Assembly (NCBI RefSeq): GCF_017776525.1
Contig: NZ_JACVEW010000007.1
Location: forward strand, 90,322-154,321
Direction of reading: 5' to 3'
From: Marinobacterium alkalitolerans
GTDB taxonomy: Bacteria > Pseudomonadota > Gammaproteobacteria > Pseudomonadales > Balneatricaceae
Length of the DNA: 64,000 nucleotides
The stretch's first letter is position 1; each line of letters opens with the position of its first letter. The position numbers were made by a program, and so were the translations under genes. The notes under the pieces are model-generated. The model worked only from the letters and a program-made list of their open reading frames with translations, was not told the origin of the DNA and made no database searches. This document shows positions 26,116 to 35,187 of this stretch, piece after piece.

Positions 26116-27819
26116 TTAGCGATCACCACTGGCTCGCAGCATTACTGGAGCGGGCTCCAGCTCACCCTGCGGATAGCCGTCTGCATCGTCAAGATCTTCC
26201 TCTTCCTCTGGCACAGGGGCGCGCTTGGCAGGCAGCGGGTACACCGCCGGCCCTTCCTGGCGCAGAGCTCGCATCAGGCTCACCGACATGGCCAGCGTCA
26301 GCACCGCGATGGGCAGCCCGGCAATGATGGAAGCAGTCTGAACGGCCTTGAGACCACCGGCATAGAGCAGTCCCCCGGCAATGAACGCCTGCATCACGCC
26401 CCAGATAACCCGCAACACCATGGGGGGCTCCGGACTCCCGCGCGAGTTTAGCGTACACAAGACCAGCGTGCCGGAGTCAGCCGAAGTGATGAAGTAGGTC
26501 GCCAACAGTGCCACCACCATCAGGCTCAGCATCTGCCCCAGAAAACCGCTGTCGATCTTCTCAAACAGGGTGAACACGGCAGAGGTGGTTTCTGCCTTGG
26601 TCGCCAGCAGCACGTCACCGCCCTTGAACTCGGCCGCTTCGCCCACCAGCTCACCGGATTCCACCTGTGCCTGGTGCGCCAGTCGATCATCCTGCTCCAT
26701 TTTCAGCGCGGAGCCACCAAACACGGACATCCAGATGAAGGTGACCACCGTGGGCACGATCAGGGCCCCCATGACCAGCTCACGAATGGTACGACCACGT
26801 GAAATGCGGGCGATGAACATGCCCACGAACGGCGACCAGGTCATCCACCAGGGCCAATAGAAAGCGGTCCACCAGTTCTGCCAGCCGCTGTCGCCCTGGG
26901 CATCGCTCCAGGTGCTGAGCGAGACGATATTGCCCAGATAATCGCCTGTACCCTCAATCAGCGTGTGCAGAATATAGCGCGTGGGGCCAACCGCCAGTAC
27001 GACCAGCACCAGCAGGATGGACAGCAGCATATTCCACTCAGACAGCAGGCGAATGCCACGTCCCACACCCGAGAGCACGGACAGGATCGCCAGGAAGCTG
27101 ATCAGCCCGATCATCAACAACTGGTTACCGACACTGATATCGATGCCCAACACGTTATTCAGGCCGGCATTCATCTGAATTACGCCCAACCCCAGCGACT
27201 GCGACACGCCAAACGCCGTGATGGCGACCGTGAGGATATCCACGGTATGCCCGATAGGCCCGTAAATTCTGTCACCGATCAGAGGGTAGAGCACCGAGCG
27301 CATGGTCAGTGGCAGCCCCTTGCGATAGGCAAAGTAAGCCATGGTCAGCGCCACGATGATGAAAATCGCCCAGGGGTGCAGCCCCCAGTGGAAGAAGGTA
27401 ATACGCATCGCCGCTTGCGCGGCTTCATTACTGAGGCTTGTATCCGCGAAGGGGTTACCCGCGTAATGCCACATGGGCTCGGCCACCGACCAGAAAATCA
27501 GTCCGATGCCCATGCCACCACTGAACAGCATGGCCAGCCAGGAGCGATAACTGAACTCAGGGGCTTCGTCATCCCGCCCCAGGCGGATATGACCGAACCG
27601 GCTCAGCATCAACCAGATCAGCAGGCAGAGCACCCCGCTGACGACGGTCAGATAGAACCATTTGAAGTTATTGAGAACGGTGTCGGACACCTGTTGAAAG
27701 AAAGCGCCCGCTTCCTTCGCCATCAGGCCGCAGAAAATCACGAAGCCAATGACCAGGATTTTGGATATGACCGTCACGGTCGGGTCGATGCCCCGTACCA
27801 GTCCGGAGTCGTTTTTCAT
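26116..27819 (-). CDS. BCCT-family transporter for choline, betaine or carnitine
   Basis: A 567-residue inner-membrane carrier with about 12 TM helices. The family signature is clear: FSGGMGIGLIFWSVAEPMWH (about residue 95-114) with the Gly-rich helix and Trp residues, and TAFYWPWWMTWSPFVGMFIA followed by RISRGRTIRE (about residue 315-345), the aromatic box region that cradles trimethylammonium groups. The N-terminus is short and the C-terminus carries a highly acidic stretch (PEEEEDLDDADG) rather than the long basic osmosensing tail of BetP, so this is more likely a catabolic uptake carrier than an osmosensor. It is divergent from the Rieske oxygenase operon, which points to a shared quaternary-ammonium substrate. 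Confidence 0.94.
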   Translation of the reverse strand: MKNDSGLVRGIDPTVTVISKILVIGFVIFCGLMAKEAGAFFQQVSDTVLNNFKWFYLTVVSGVLCLLIWLMLSRFGHIRLGRDDEAPEFSYRSWLAMLFSGGMGIGLIFWSVAEPMWHYAGNPFADTSLSNEAAQAAMRITFFHWGLHPWAIFIIVALTMAYFAYRKGLPLTMRSVLYPLIGDRIYGPIGHTVDILTVAITAFGVSQSLGLGVIQMNAGLNNVLGIDISVGNQLLMIGLISFLAILSVLSGVGRGIRLLSEWNMLLSILLVLVVLAVGPTRYILHTLIEGTGDYLGNIVSLSTWSDAQGDSGWQNWWTAFYWPWWMTWSPFVGMFIARISRGRTIRELVMGALIVPTVVTFIWMSVFGGSALKMEQDDRLAHQAQVESGELVGEAAEFKGGDVLLATKAETTSAVFTLFEKIDSGFLGQMLSLMVVALLATYFITSADSGTLVLCTLNSRGSPEPPMVLRVIWGVMQAFIAGGLLYAGGLKAVQTASIIAGLPIAVLTLAMSVSLMRALRQEGPAVYPLPAKRAPVPEEEEDLDDADGYPQGELEPAPVMLRASGDR

Positions 27820-27939
27820 TGGGTCGTCTCCATCTAATTATTATTGTCAGCACAGCGCACACCATGCATCGGCTGCTGGATTTGACGAGATATCCATCAG
27901 CCCCTGCTTTGAGCAGTGGAGGCAATCGTCCAGAAAAGC

Positions 27940-27953
27940 TTGATCTACATCAA
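27940..27953. promoter_or_regulatory. FNR/Anr-type binding site
   Basis: TTGAT-CTAC-ATCAA is an exact match to the FNR/Anr consensus TTGAT-N4-ATCAA. Its centre is about 127 bases before the BCCT start and 264 before the Rieske oxygenase start. It would tie the locus to oxygen supply, which makes sense for an O2-consuming oxygenase. Confidence 0.6.
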
Positions 27954-27974
27954 ACTAATTTTACGAATGGGGTT

Positions 27975-28062
27975 ATGAGTTTTTGTAATGATATTCCTAA
28001 CTGACTAGATATAACGCAACCGCACAAACATTAGCGAAAAAGCATGCATGAGTTTTTGTAAT
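27975..28062 (+). repeat. Two copies of a 15-bp direct repeat, 73 bp apart
   Basis: ATGAGTTTTTGTAAT occurs at 27975-27989 and again at 28048-28062. The 73-bp period is close to seven helical turns, so a protein bound to both copies would sit on one face of the DNA. Likely operator half-sites of a pathway regulator; no palindrome is obvious within the unit. Confidence 0.6.
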
Positions 28063-28210
28063 AGCTTAGCGGCTTAAAAATCGTTTGTCGGCGTTTCCCC
28101 TCTGTCCCTACTATCCGCCCACAGACAGCCGGAATTTCCTTGCGCCCTGTCAATGCAACCGGCTTTTTTTCAATCACCCATGCCTCACTGGCGGAATGTG
28201 GAGAGACACC

Positions 28211-29395
28211 ATGACAATAAAATCTCACATCATCCCGATGGAAACCCTCGACGACGTTCGCAAGCCCCTGGCCGAAGCCAAGGGTATGCCCAACGCGGTC
28301 TATACCGATGACGCTCTGTTCGAGCAGGAGCGCGACGAAGTACTGGGCAGGACCTGGGCCGCACTGGGCTTCGCCAGCGATCTGCCTAGCAACGGTTTCG
28401 CCAAGCCGGTGGACTTCATGGGACTGCCGCTGGCGATCATGCGTAACCGCGATGGCGTATACAAAGTCTTCCATAACGTCTGCAGCCACCGCGGCATGAT
28501 CCTGCTGACCGAGGAAACCGAAGTGGAAGGCATGGTGCGCTGCCCCTACCACTCCTGGACCTATGACTTGAACGGCAACCTGAAAGGCACACCGCATATC
28601 GGCGGCGTCGGCGTGCACAAGGCGGAAGGGTTTGCGTGTGAGAAGCATGGTCTGCGTGAAGTACGCTCTCATGTCTGGGCCGGTATCGTCTTTATCAACC
28701 TGTCCGGCGATGCCAAGCCGTTTGAAGAGCACATCGAACCGCTGGTACAGCGCTGGAGCGAGTTCTGCGGCAAGGATGGCTGGGACAAGCTGACCATCGC
28801 GCCGACCGGCAGCCAGATGCAGCTGGAAGTGCAGTGCAACTGGAAGCTGGCGATCGAAAACTACTGCGAAGCCTACCACCTGCCCTGGGTACACCCGAGC
28901 CTGAACACCTATTCACCGCTGGACCAGCACTACAACCTGATCGTCAACGACGACATGTCGGGTCAGGGCAGCTACACCTACAACCTGTCCGATGTCGCCG
29001 GGACTCGTTTGCCCCGTTTCCCGAGCTGGCCGCAGGACCGCCTGCGTCAGGCCGAGTATGTCTCGCTCTACCCCAACGTAATGCTGGGCATGCAGGCGGA
29101 CCACTTCTTCGCCATCATCCTGGAGCCGCGCAAAAAAGATGTCACGCTGGAAAACCTGCGTCTGTTCTACGTTGGCGATGAAGCCTGCGGTGACGAGTTC
29201 GCGGCCTGCCGCCACTCCCAGCTTGAAGCCTGGAAGGTCGTGTTCGGCGAGGATGTATTCGCCGTTGAAGGCATGCAGGCCGGCCGTCAGTCGCCGGGCT
29301 TTGCGGGCGGCGTGTTCTCACCGGTACTGGACGGCCCGACCCACCATTTCCATACCTGGGTTGCCGACAAGTACGCCGCCATTAATAACGACTGA
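28211..29395 (+). CDS. Rieske non-haem iron oxygenase, alpha subunit (quaternary-amine type)
   Basis: A 394-residue oxygenase; start 28211 has GGAGAGACACC upstream. The Rieske [2Fe-2S] ligands are Cys91, His93, Cys111 and His114 (CSHRGM and CPYHSW). The mononuclear iron ligands are His223 and His228 in YCEAYHLPWVHPSL. The residue aligning with the bridging Asp of naphthalene dioxygenase is Glu220, as reported for carnitine monooxygenase CntA and related enzymes of quaternary amines. With a BCCT carrier and an aldehyde dehydrogenase alongside, plausible reactions are choline to betaine aldehyde, carnitine to trimethylamine plus malic semialdehyde, or betaine demethylation. No ferredoxin-reductase gene of the CntB/GbcB type is present; the third gene, a rubredoxin fusion, is the apparent electron donor. 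Confidence 0.92.
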   Translation: MTIKSHIIPMETLDDVRKPLAEAKGMPNAVYTDDALFEQERDEVLGRTWAALGFASDLPSNGFAKPVDFMGLPLAIMRNRDGVYKVFHNVCSHRGMILLTEETEVEGMVRCPYHSWTYDLNGNLKGTPHIGGVGVHKAEGFACEKHGLREVRSHVWAGIVFINLSGDAKPFEEHIEPLVQRWSEFCGKDGWDKLTIAPTGSQMQLEVQCNWKLAIENYCEAYHLPWVHPSLNTYSPLDQHYNLIVNDDMSGQGSYTYNLSDVAGTRLPRFPSWPQDRLRQAEYVSLYPNVMLGMQADHFFAIILEPRKKDVTLENLRLFYVGDEACGDEFAACRHSQLEAWKVVFGEDVFAVEGMQAGRQSPGFAGGVFSPVLDGPTHHFHTWVADKYAAINND

Positions 29396-29457
29396 TCCCT
29401 CACGGGACCGGCCCGGCAAAGAACCGGGCCGGCCACTGACGGGCAAAGGACACCACT

Positions 29458-30900
29458 ATGCTGAACAACGAAAACCACTGGCTTAATTTCATTGGCGGCG
29501 AATGGCGCGACAGTGCCGAGCGCATCGAAGTGCGCGACCCTTCTTCGGACAAGGTATTCGCCACCATCGCCAGCGCCACGCTGGACGATGCCGAAGCCGC
29601 CATTCAGGCTGCCCGCCGCTGCGTCAAGGAAGGGCTGCTGACTCGTCAGCGCCCGGCCCAGCGTGCTGAACTGATGTACCGTATCGGACAGGAGATTCGC
29701 GCCCTGGTCGAAGAAGGCGCCGTGCTGGCGTCGCGGGAAAACGGCAAGTCCGTCAATGATGCGCGCGATGAATTTGAAGAGGCGGCACGCTACTTCGAGT
29801 ATTACGCCGGTATGGCGGACAAGATCGAAGGCAAGTCGATCCCGCTGGGCGAAGACTACATCGACTTTACCAGCTACGAACCCCAGGGCATCTCGGTACA
29901 GATTGTCCCCTGGAATTTCCCGGTGTCTATCTGTGCCCGTTCGCTGGCCCCTGCTTTGGCCGCCGGAAACGCCGTGATCGTCAAGTCACCGGAGCTGTCT
30001 CCGCTGGCAATCACCCTGCTGGCCACCGCATGTGAACGTGCAGGCCTGCCCAAGGGGGCGTTGAGTGTACTGGCCGGCCCCGGCCGCAAGGTGGGCGCCG
30101 CGCTGGTGGCACACAAGGACACCAACCAGATCGTCTTTACCGGTTCTGTACCCACAGGCCGCGCCATCATGCGTGATGCCGCCGAAAACTCGGTGCCCTG
30201 TGTGATGGAGTTGGGCGGAAAATCGGCCGCCGTGGCGTTCCCGGATGCGGATATGGCGCAACTGATCAGCAGCGTGCGCTGGGGCATTTTCTTCAATGCC
30301 GGTCAGGTCTGCTCTGCCATGTCACGCCTCCTGGTACACCGCGACATCTACGACGACGTGGTGGCCCGCGTAGCCGAACTGGCAACCGGCCTGAGCATCG
30401 GTGCCGGCAAGGACAACCCGGACCTGACGCCTGTGGTATCCATGCAGCAGCGTGACGGCATTCTGACCATCTGTGATCAGGCCGTTGAAGACGGCGCGCG
30501 TCTGGTATGCGGCGGCAGTGCCGTTGAAGGACTCCCGGGCGCATTTGTGCAGCCGACCGTGTTCGCCGATGTAAAACCCCACATGCGCCTGTTCACCGAG
30601 GAAGTGTTCGGTCCGGTGATCGCCATTACCCCGTTCGACAGCGAAGAAGAAGCCTTCGAACTGGCCAATGCCACCGACTACGGCCTTGTAGCCGGCGTGT
30701 TCACGCAGGATATCAGCCGTGCCCTGCGTGCGTCTCAGGCGCTGGATGCCGGACAGGTCTTCGTCAACGAGTGGTTTGCCGGCGGCATCGAAACCCCGTT
30801 TGGCGGCAACCGCCTCTCCGGTTATGGCCGTGAGAAGGGACAGGAAGCGCTGTACAGCTACGTGCGCACCAAGAACGTGGCCATTCGTGTTGCACGTTAA
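29458..30900 (+). CDS. NAD(P)-dependent aldehyde dehydrogenase (betaine/malic semialdehyde type)
   Basis: A 480-residue aldehyde dehydrogenase with catalytic Glu in MELGGKSAAVAFPDAD (about residue 250), catalytic Cys in NAGQVCSAMSR (about residue 285), the cofactor motif FTGSVPTGR (about 226) and PWNFP (about 155). The start at 29458 follows AAAGGA. It comes 62 bases after the Rieske oxygenase gene and probably oxidises the aldehyde that this enzyme releases: betaine aldehyde if the substrate is choline, malic semialdehyde if carnitine. Family membership is certain; the substrate is inferred from context. Transcription continues into the rubredoxin-fusion gene. Confidence 0.94.
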   Translation: MLNNENHWLNFIGGEWRDSAERIEVRDPSSDKVFATIASATLDDAEAAIQAARRCVKEGLLTRQRPAQRAELMYRIGQEIRALVEEGAVLASRENGKSVNDARDEFEEAARYFEYYAGMADKIEGKSIPLGEDYIDFTSYEPQGISVQIVPWNFPVSICARSLAPALAAGNAVIVKSPELSPLAITLLATACERAGLPKGALSVLAGPGRKVGAALVAHKDTNQIVFTGSVPTGRAIMRDAAENSVPCVMELGGKSAAVAFPDADMAQLISSVRWGIFFNAGQVCSAMSRLLVHRDIYDDVVARVAELATGLSIGAGKDNPDLTPVVSMQQRDGILTICDQAVEDGARLVCGGSAVEGLPGAFVQPTVFADVKPHMRLFTEEVFGPVIAITPFDSEEEAFELANATDYGLVAGVFTQDISRALRASQALDAGQVFVNEWFAGGIETPFGGNRLSGYGREKGQEALYSYVRTKNVAIRVAR

Positions 30901-30992
30901 GCAACAAAATTGTCTGAACCGATAACTGCAACTGTAAAACAGGACGCCCTGCCAGTGGCGTCCTGCTCTAATAAGAAAGGGTGGGCCGAATC

Positions 30993-32387
30993 ATGAAAAA
31001 GTGGTTATGTGTCGTTTGCGGACTGATTTATGACGAAGCCAAGGGCTGGCCGGCCGATGGCATTGCCCCGGGCACACGCTGGGAAGACGTGCCCGACGAC
31101 TGGAAGTGCCCCGACTGCCTGGTGGGCAAGGCCGACTTTGAAATGATGGAGATCCGGCAGGATCTTCAGGTTGAAATGCCGGTTCTCAATGTTGCACAGC
31201 CGCAACCGGTACCCTTCATGAACCTGGAGCAGCAGCCCCCGATCGTGATCATCGGCACCGGCTATGCAGGCTATGGTCTGACCGAAGCGCTGCGCCAGCG
31301 TGACCAGCAAACCCCGATTGTGATGTTTACCGCCGATGACGGTCACCACTACTCCAAACCGGGTCTGTCCACGGCACTGACACGGCAGCGAGACGCGGCC
31401 GGGTTGGCAACGGAAACACCGCTGTCACTGGAGGCACGGCTCAATATCCGTATCCACACCCGCTGCCCGGTGTACGCCATCGATGCCAGGAACAAAACCT
31501 TGTCTACAGCATCCGGTGAGCTGGCCTACAGCAAACTGGTGTTGGCACAGGGGGCTGCCCCCATCCGGCTTCCGCTGCAGGGTACAGGTGCCAGTGAGGT
31601 TATCAGCATTAACGACCTGCAGGACTACCGCCTGTTCCGCGAGCGCCTTGAGGGGTGCAAGCGGGTGAGCATCATCGGCAACGGCCTGATCGGCTGCGAG
31701 TTTGCCAACGATCTGGTCAATGCCGGTATCGAAGTCGACGTGATCGGCCTGTCGCAGTGGTCGATGGACCGCCTGATCCCCCAACCTGTGGGTGAGCAGC
31801 TTCAGAGCCGACTGGAAGCCAGGGGCGTTCAGTGGCACTTGGGCACCACCGTTACCACCGTGGGCCACAGCGGCAAGGGTTATCGCCTGACGCTGGAAAA
31901 CGGCGAGCAGATCGACACCGATATGGTGCTGTCGGCAGTCGGGCTCAAGGCCCGTACTGAGCTGGCAGAAGCCGCCGGTGCCGACGTGGGCCGTGGCATC
32001 CGAATCAATGGCGGCCTGAGAACCAGCCTGCCGGACGTATTTGCCATTGGCGATTGTGCCGAAATCAACGGTCAGCTCCTGCCCTATCTGGCTCCGATCA
32101 ATGCCGGCTTGCCGGCACTGGCCGATGGTCTGCTCGGGCGGCCAACCATGGTGCACTACCCGCTGATGCCCGTCATTGTGAAAACCCCGGCTTGCCCGCT
32201 CACACTGCAGGCTCCCGCCGCTGATCTGGAAGGTGATTGGCAGATCGACCAGACCGACCGCGGCACCCGTGCGCTGTTTATCGACGCACATCAACAGCTA
32301 CAGGGCTTTGTACTCACGGACGAACTGGGCAGTGAGCGCCAGTACTGGCTGGACCGCATGGGCAGCGCACTGGAACAGGTCGCCTGA
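30993..32387 (+). CDS. Rubredoxin fused to FAD-dependent rubredoxin reductase
   Basis: A 464-residue fusion. Residues 1-55 are a complete rubredoxin: CVVC (6-9) and CPDC (about 38-41) iron-ligand pairs with GIAPGTRWEDVPDDW between. After a linker (about 56-80) a NADH:rubredoxin reductase follows: FAD fold IIGTGYAGYGLTEAL (about 83), NAD fold SIIGNGLIGCEFAN (about 220) and the FAD-closing FAIGDCAEI (about 347). ATG 30993 is chosen over GTG 30981 because MKKWLCVVCG is the normal rubredoxin N-terminus and AAAGGG lies upstream. Such reductases usually feed AlkB-type hydroxylases; none is nearby. Position in the Rieske operon suggests it reduces the oxygenase, which would be an unusual electron chain. 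Confidence 0.93.
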   Translation: MKKWLCVVCGLIYDEAKGWPADGIAPGTRWEDVPDDWKCPDCLVGKADFEMMEIRQDLQVEMPVLNVAQPQPVPFMNLEQQPPIVIIGTGYAGYGLTEALRQRDQQTPIVMFTADDGHHYSKPGLSTALTRQRDAAGLATETPLSLEARLNIRIHTRCPVYAIDARNKTLSTASGELAYSKLVLAQGAAPIRLPLQGTGASEVISINDLQDYRLFRERLEGCKRVSIIGNGLIGCEFANDLVNAGIEVDVIGLSQWSMDRLIPQPVGEQLQSRLEARGVQWHLGTTVTTVGHSGKGYRLTLENGEQIDTDMVLSAVGLKARTELAEAAGADVGRGIRINGGLRTSLPDVFAIGDCAEINGQLLPYLAPINAGLPALADGLLGRPTMVHYPLMPVIVKTPACPLTLQAPAADLEGDWQIDQTDRGTRALFIDAHQQLQGFVLTDELGSERQYWLDRMGSALEQVA

Positions 32388-32422
32388 CCCCTTCTATTCC
32401 CCAATGCTTCAAGCGCGCTTGG

Positions 32423-32454
32423 CCGGTCAGCCATCAGGGCTGGCCGGTATTTTT
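32423..32454 (+). terminator. Rho-independent terminator of the Rieske operon
   Basis: CCGGTCAGCC-ATCAG-GGCTGGCCGG (10-bp stem with one G-T pair) followed by TATTTTT, 36 bases past the reductase stop. Confidence 0.9.
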
Positions 32455-32595
32455 ATGGATGGATTCCTACCCATTTCCACACCTGGGACAGGCCTTTTTC
32501 CGCCCATTTGAGCCTTTCCAATCTCGCCTTAAATCACAGTGAAACACATATAACAATCTGATTTATATAGTTTTAATAGATCGTTCCACCATCAC

Positions 32596-32611
32596 TGGCA
32601 CAACCCTTGCT
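32596..32611 (+). promoter_or_regulatory. Sigma-54 (RpoN) promoter of the chemoreceptor gene
   Basis: TGGCACAACCCTTGCT matches the -24/-12 consensus TGGCAC-N5-TTGCW, with GG and GC separated by exactly ten bases. It lies 46 bases before the ATG at 32657. An upstream activator would be required; its site was not identified. Confidence 0.78.
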
Positions 32612-32656
32612 ACCAAAGTATTACGCCCAACGATAATAAAAGTGCAAGGTAGTCCC

Positions 32657-34687
32657 ATGTCAAAATCCATCAGTCACAAGATCGTCGGTTGTTTCTTGCT
32701 GACCCTGGCCGTGCTGCTCGGCACCGGCCTCTACGCCCTTAACGGGGTCACTTCAGTCAGGGATGCACTGGAACGCGTTGCAGGTGAAGTCTGGAGTGCC
32801 GCCGATAACGCCTCAACACTCAACCTGAATGTGAGCCAGGGCACCGGCCAGCTTGAGCGCAGTCTGGCTTACCAGGAGCCGATCCCGCCCCACCGTCAGC
32901 AACAGGTCGACCAGCACCTGGCACGCGCACTGAGTGCGCTGGATGCACTGCAAAGCGGCCAGTACCGTCAGGAAAGCAAGTCGCTGGCCCCACTGATGAA
33001 GCAGCTTGAACAGCTCAAGGTGCAAGTGGTGGACGAGCATCAGGCGTTCAACGAGGATATCGCTGCCAGCGAAGAGACCGTGCAACGCTTTCAAGCTTTC
33101 ATGAAACGGCTGGGCTTCTATGGCAACTTCCAGATTTCCAGCCTGGAAGATGCCTTCCAGCGCAACCAGATCAACTCCTGGGGTGGCGATGTGGATGAGA
33201 AGTGGAACTTTGTACTCGCCATCTACAAGGCCCGCATCGCCTTCGGCGCCAGCATTCGTGCGTTGCAAACCCAGCTCCAGTCTTCTACCCCTGCCAACCA
33301 TCAGGAGCAGGTACAGGAAAGTCTGGATCGGCTCAGCGACGAGCTGAACGAGATCATCCGCTCCCCTCTGGCTGACCGCAGCATCAACAGTGGCGAATGG
33401 AAAGGCAACACCTACGCTCAGGCCGCCGAAGCCCTGCTGTCCACGCATCAGCAGCAGGTCAAGCAGATTCAGCACCGTCAGCACAACTTCCTGGCCACAC
33501 GAAACCTGCTCCTGTCGCTGGTGAATAAGCTGGAACAGCAGACCACCGGCCTGCGCAACACGCTCAACAGCGAAGTGAGTGCCCAGACGGAGCAGGCCAT
33601 GCAGCAGGCCAACCGCCTGAATACCACCATGTTGCTGAGTCTGCCGGCCGGCATCGGCCTGACCCTGCTGGCGATCTGGCTCTGCTTCCGCATCGTGATC
33701 AAACCCGTGAAACAGGTCAGTGCCAGCATGGCTGAAATCTCCTCCGGCAAGGCCGATTTGAGCGTTCGCCTGCCGGTCAGAGGACAGGACGAAATCGCCC
33801 AACTGGCCGAGAACTTCAACCGCTTTGTGGCGCGCATCGCCGATACCGTCAAACTGGTAGCCAACAGTAACCAGCAGCTGGTGAAAACCGCCGAGCACCT
33901 CAAGCAGAACGCCCAGGCCACCATGCGCTCGGTGGAACAGCAAAACCAGCAGAGCACTCAGGCAGTGACGGCCATGGCGGAAATCAACGACACCGTGAAT
34001 GACATCGCCGCCAACGCCAGTGAAGCCGCGCAGCGCAGCGAAACCATCCAGTCCAACGCCACCACCGGGCGCGATATGGTGGAACGCAACCGTGGCGCCA
34101 CCGAGCACCTGGCCAACGAGATTCAGTCAGTCACCGACGTGATCAGCCAGTTGGCAGATGAAAGCAGCCGCGCCGGCTCCATTCTTACCGTCATCAGCGG
34201 CATTGCCGAACAGACCAACCTGCTGGCCCTGAACGCCGCCATTGAAGCCGCCCGAGCCGGTGAACATGGCCGCAGTTTTGCTGTAGTAGCGGACGAGGTG
34301 CGCCAGTTATCGCAGAATACCCAGAAAGCCACCGAAGAGATCAGCGCCCTGCTCGATGCGCTGCAGGTGAAGGCGTCGGATGCGGTAACCGCGATGCAAA
34401 AAGGTCAGGCCCTGGCCGGTGAAAACGTGAGCCTGTCGGAACAGGTACACGAGCAGATAGAACGCATCGCGGCCGATATCGATCAGATCAGCCAGCTTAA
34501 CCTGCAGATCGCCACCGCCACGGAAGAGCAGGCACAGGTGACCACCCTCACCCATAACAACCTGGAACAGATCGGTCTGGCTGCCAGCGAAACCGAAGAC
34601 TCGGCCAGAAGCAATGCCGAGTTCAGCACCCAGCTTGAACAGCAGGCGGCCGAAATGAAGAAAACGCTGGTGCAGTTTGAAAGCTGA
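32657..34687 (+). CDS. Methyl-accepting chemotaxis receptor with large helical periplasmic sensor
   Basis: A 676-residue transducer: TM1 (about 8-28), a periplasmic domain of about 295 residues that is almost wholly helical, TM2 (about 324-345), HAMP (about 346-400), then the signalling domain with the conserved tip [20 protein letters not shown] (about residue 517). The long helical sensor fits the HBM (helical bimodular) type as in McpS of Pseudomonas, which binds organic acids or amines, rather than Cache. No C-terminal NWETF-like receptor tether is present. The start at 32657 follows AAGG. A sigma-54 promoter lies 46 bases upstream. Its position directly after the Rieske/BCCT locus suggests it may sense the same compound or a product. 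Confidence 0.92.
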   Translation: MSKSISHKIVGCFLLTLAVLLGTGLYALNGVTSVRDALERVAGEVWSAADNASTLNLNVSQGTGQLERSLAYQEPIPPHRQQQVDQHLARALSALDALQSGQYRQESKSLAPLMKQLEQLKVQVVDEHQAFNEDIAASEETVQRFQAFMKRLGFYGNFQISSLEDAFQRNQINSWGGDVDEKWNFVLAIYKARIAFGASIRALQTQLQSSTPANHQEQVQESLDRLSDELNEIIRSPLADRSINSGEWKGNTYAQAAEALLSTHQQQVKQIQHRQHNFLATRNLLLSLVNKLEQQTTGLRNTLNSEVSAQTEQAMQQANRLNTTMLLSLPAGIGLTLLAIWLCFRIVIKPVKQVSASMAEISSGKADLSVRLPVRGQDEIAQLAENFNRFVARIADTVKLVANSNQQLVKTAEHLKQNAQATMRSVEQQNQQSTQAVTAMAEINDTVNDIAANASEAAQRSETIQSNATTGRDMVERNRGATEHLANEIQSVTDVISQLADESSRAGSILTVISGIAEQTNLLALNAAIEAARAGEHGRSFAVVADEVRQLSQNTQKATEEISALLDALQVKASDAVTAMQKGQALAGENVSLSEQVHEQIERIAADIDQISQLNLQIATATEEQAQVTTLTHNNLEQIGLAASETEDSARSNAEFSTQLEQQAAEMKKTLVQFES

Positions 34688-34699
34688 GCCAGAGAAGGT

Positions 34700-34731
34700 C
34701 CGGTCAGGTGGGTAAGCACTCACCTGATCGG
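34700..34731. terminator. Bidirectional hairpin between convergent chemoreceptor and membrane-protein genes
   Basis: CCGGTCAGGTGGGT-AAGC-ACTCACCTGATCGG forms a 14-bp stem with two G-T pairs between the two stop codons. There is no T run on either side. Confidence 0.5.
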
Positions 34732-34744
34732 CCATACCCGCACA

Positions 34745-35137
34745 CTAGCGCCAGCCACGCACCCGCGCCATCAACCAGGGCGCAGCCGCCGTCACACAGA
34801 GCACCAGCGGCCAGAGATTGCCATCACGGAAGGTATAGGCTGCCATAATAGCGGACAACGGCTTGCCCTGGGCAATGCCAAAGGCGAACTCGAACACCAG
34901 TGTCAGCAACAGCCAGAAGATACCCAACCGTACCTGCTGCTCGCGCAGCGCCACTGAAAGCCAGGGCAAGGTCAGGTAAGTCACCAGCAGTATCAATGCG
35001 CAAAGCAGCAGCCCACTGATCAACAACCCGGGCACCCGCCCGAAAGCAGGAGTGAGCAGTGACTCACGCGTAATACCGTTCAGTATGGCCAGCAGCAGAA
35101 TCAGTACCCAAACGGTCAGAGCTTTAGCAACGATCAT
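34745..35137 (-). CDS. Small four-helix membrane protein, unknown function
   Basis: A 130-residue protein with four predicted TM helices (about 5-22, 37-58, 70-90 and 108-124), separated by short polar loops with ITRESLLTPAFGRVPG and FGIAQGKPL as the most notable segments. The start at 35137 is supported by an excellent Shine-Dalgarno (GGAAGGAGGTAA). The gene is visibly distinct from the AT-rich toxin-antitoxin pair divergent from it. No family is recognised with certainty. There is no charged catalytic motif, so a structural or minor transport role is possible. Monocistronic, convergent with the chemoreceptor gene. Confidence 0.75.
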   Translation of the reverse strand: MIVAKALTVWVLILLLAILNGITRESLLTPAFGRVPGLLISGLLLCALILLVTYLTLPWLSVALREQQVRLGIFWLLLTLVFEFAFGIAQGKPLSAIMAAYTFRDGNLWPLVLCVTAAAPWLMARVRGWR

Positions 35138-35187
35138 AACGTGTTGATTACCTCCTTCCCTGAAGTAAAATTGCCACTGTTATTGTA

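Larger units (their letters stand above)
27820..28210. other. 391-bp divergent control region between BCCT gene and Rieske operon
   Basis: There is no credible gene here. The region is AT-rich compared with its flanks. It contains an FNR/Anr-type site at 27940-27953, two copies of a 15-base direct repeat at 27975-27989 and 28048-28062, and the Shine-Dalgarno GGAGAG just before the Rieske start at 28211. It probably carries both promoters and the sites of the pathway regulator. Confidence 0.7.
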
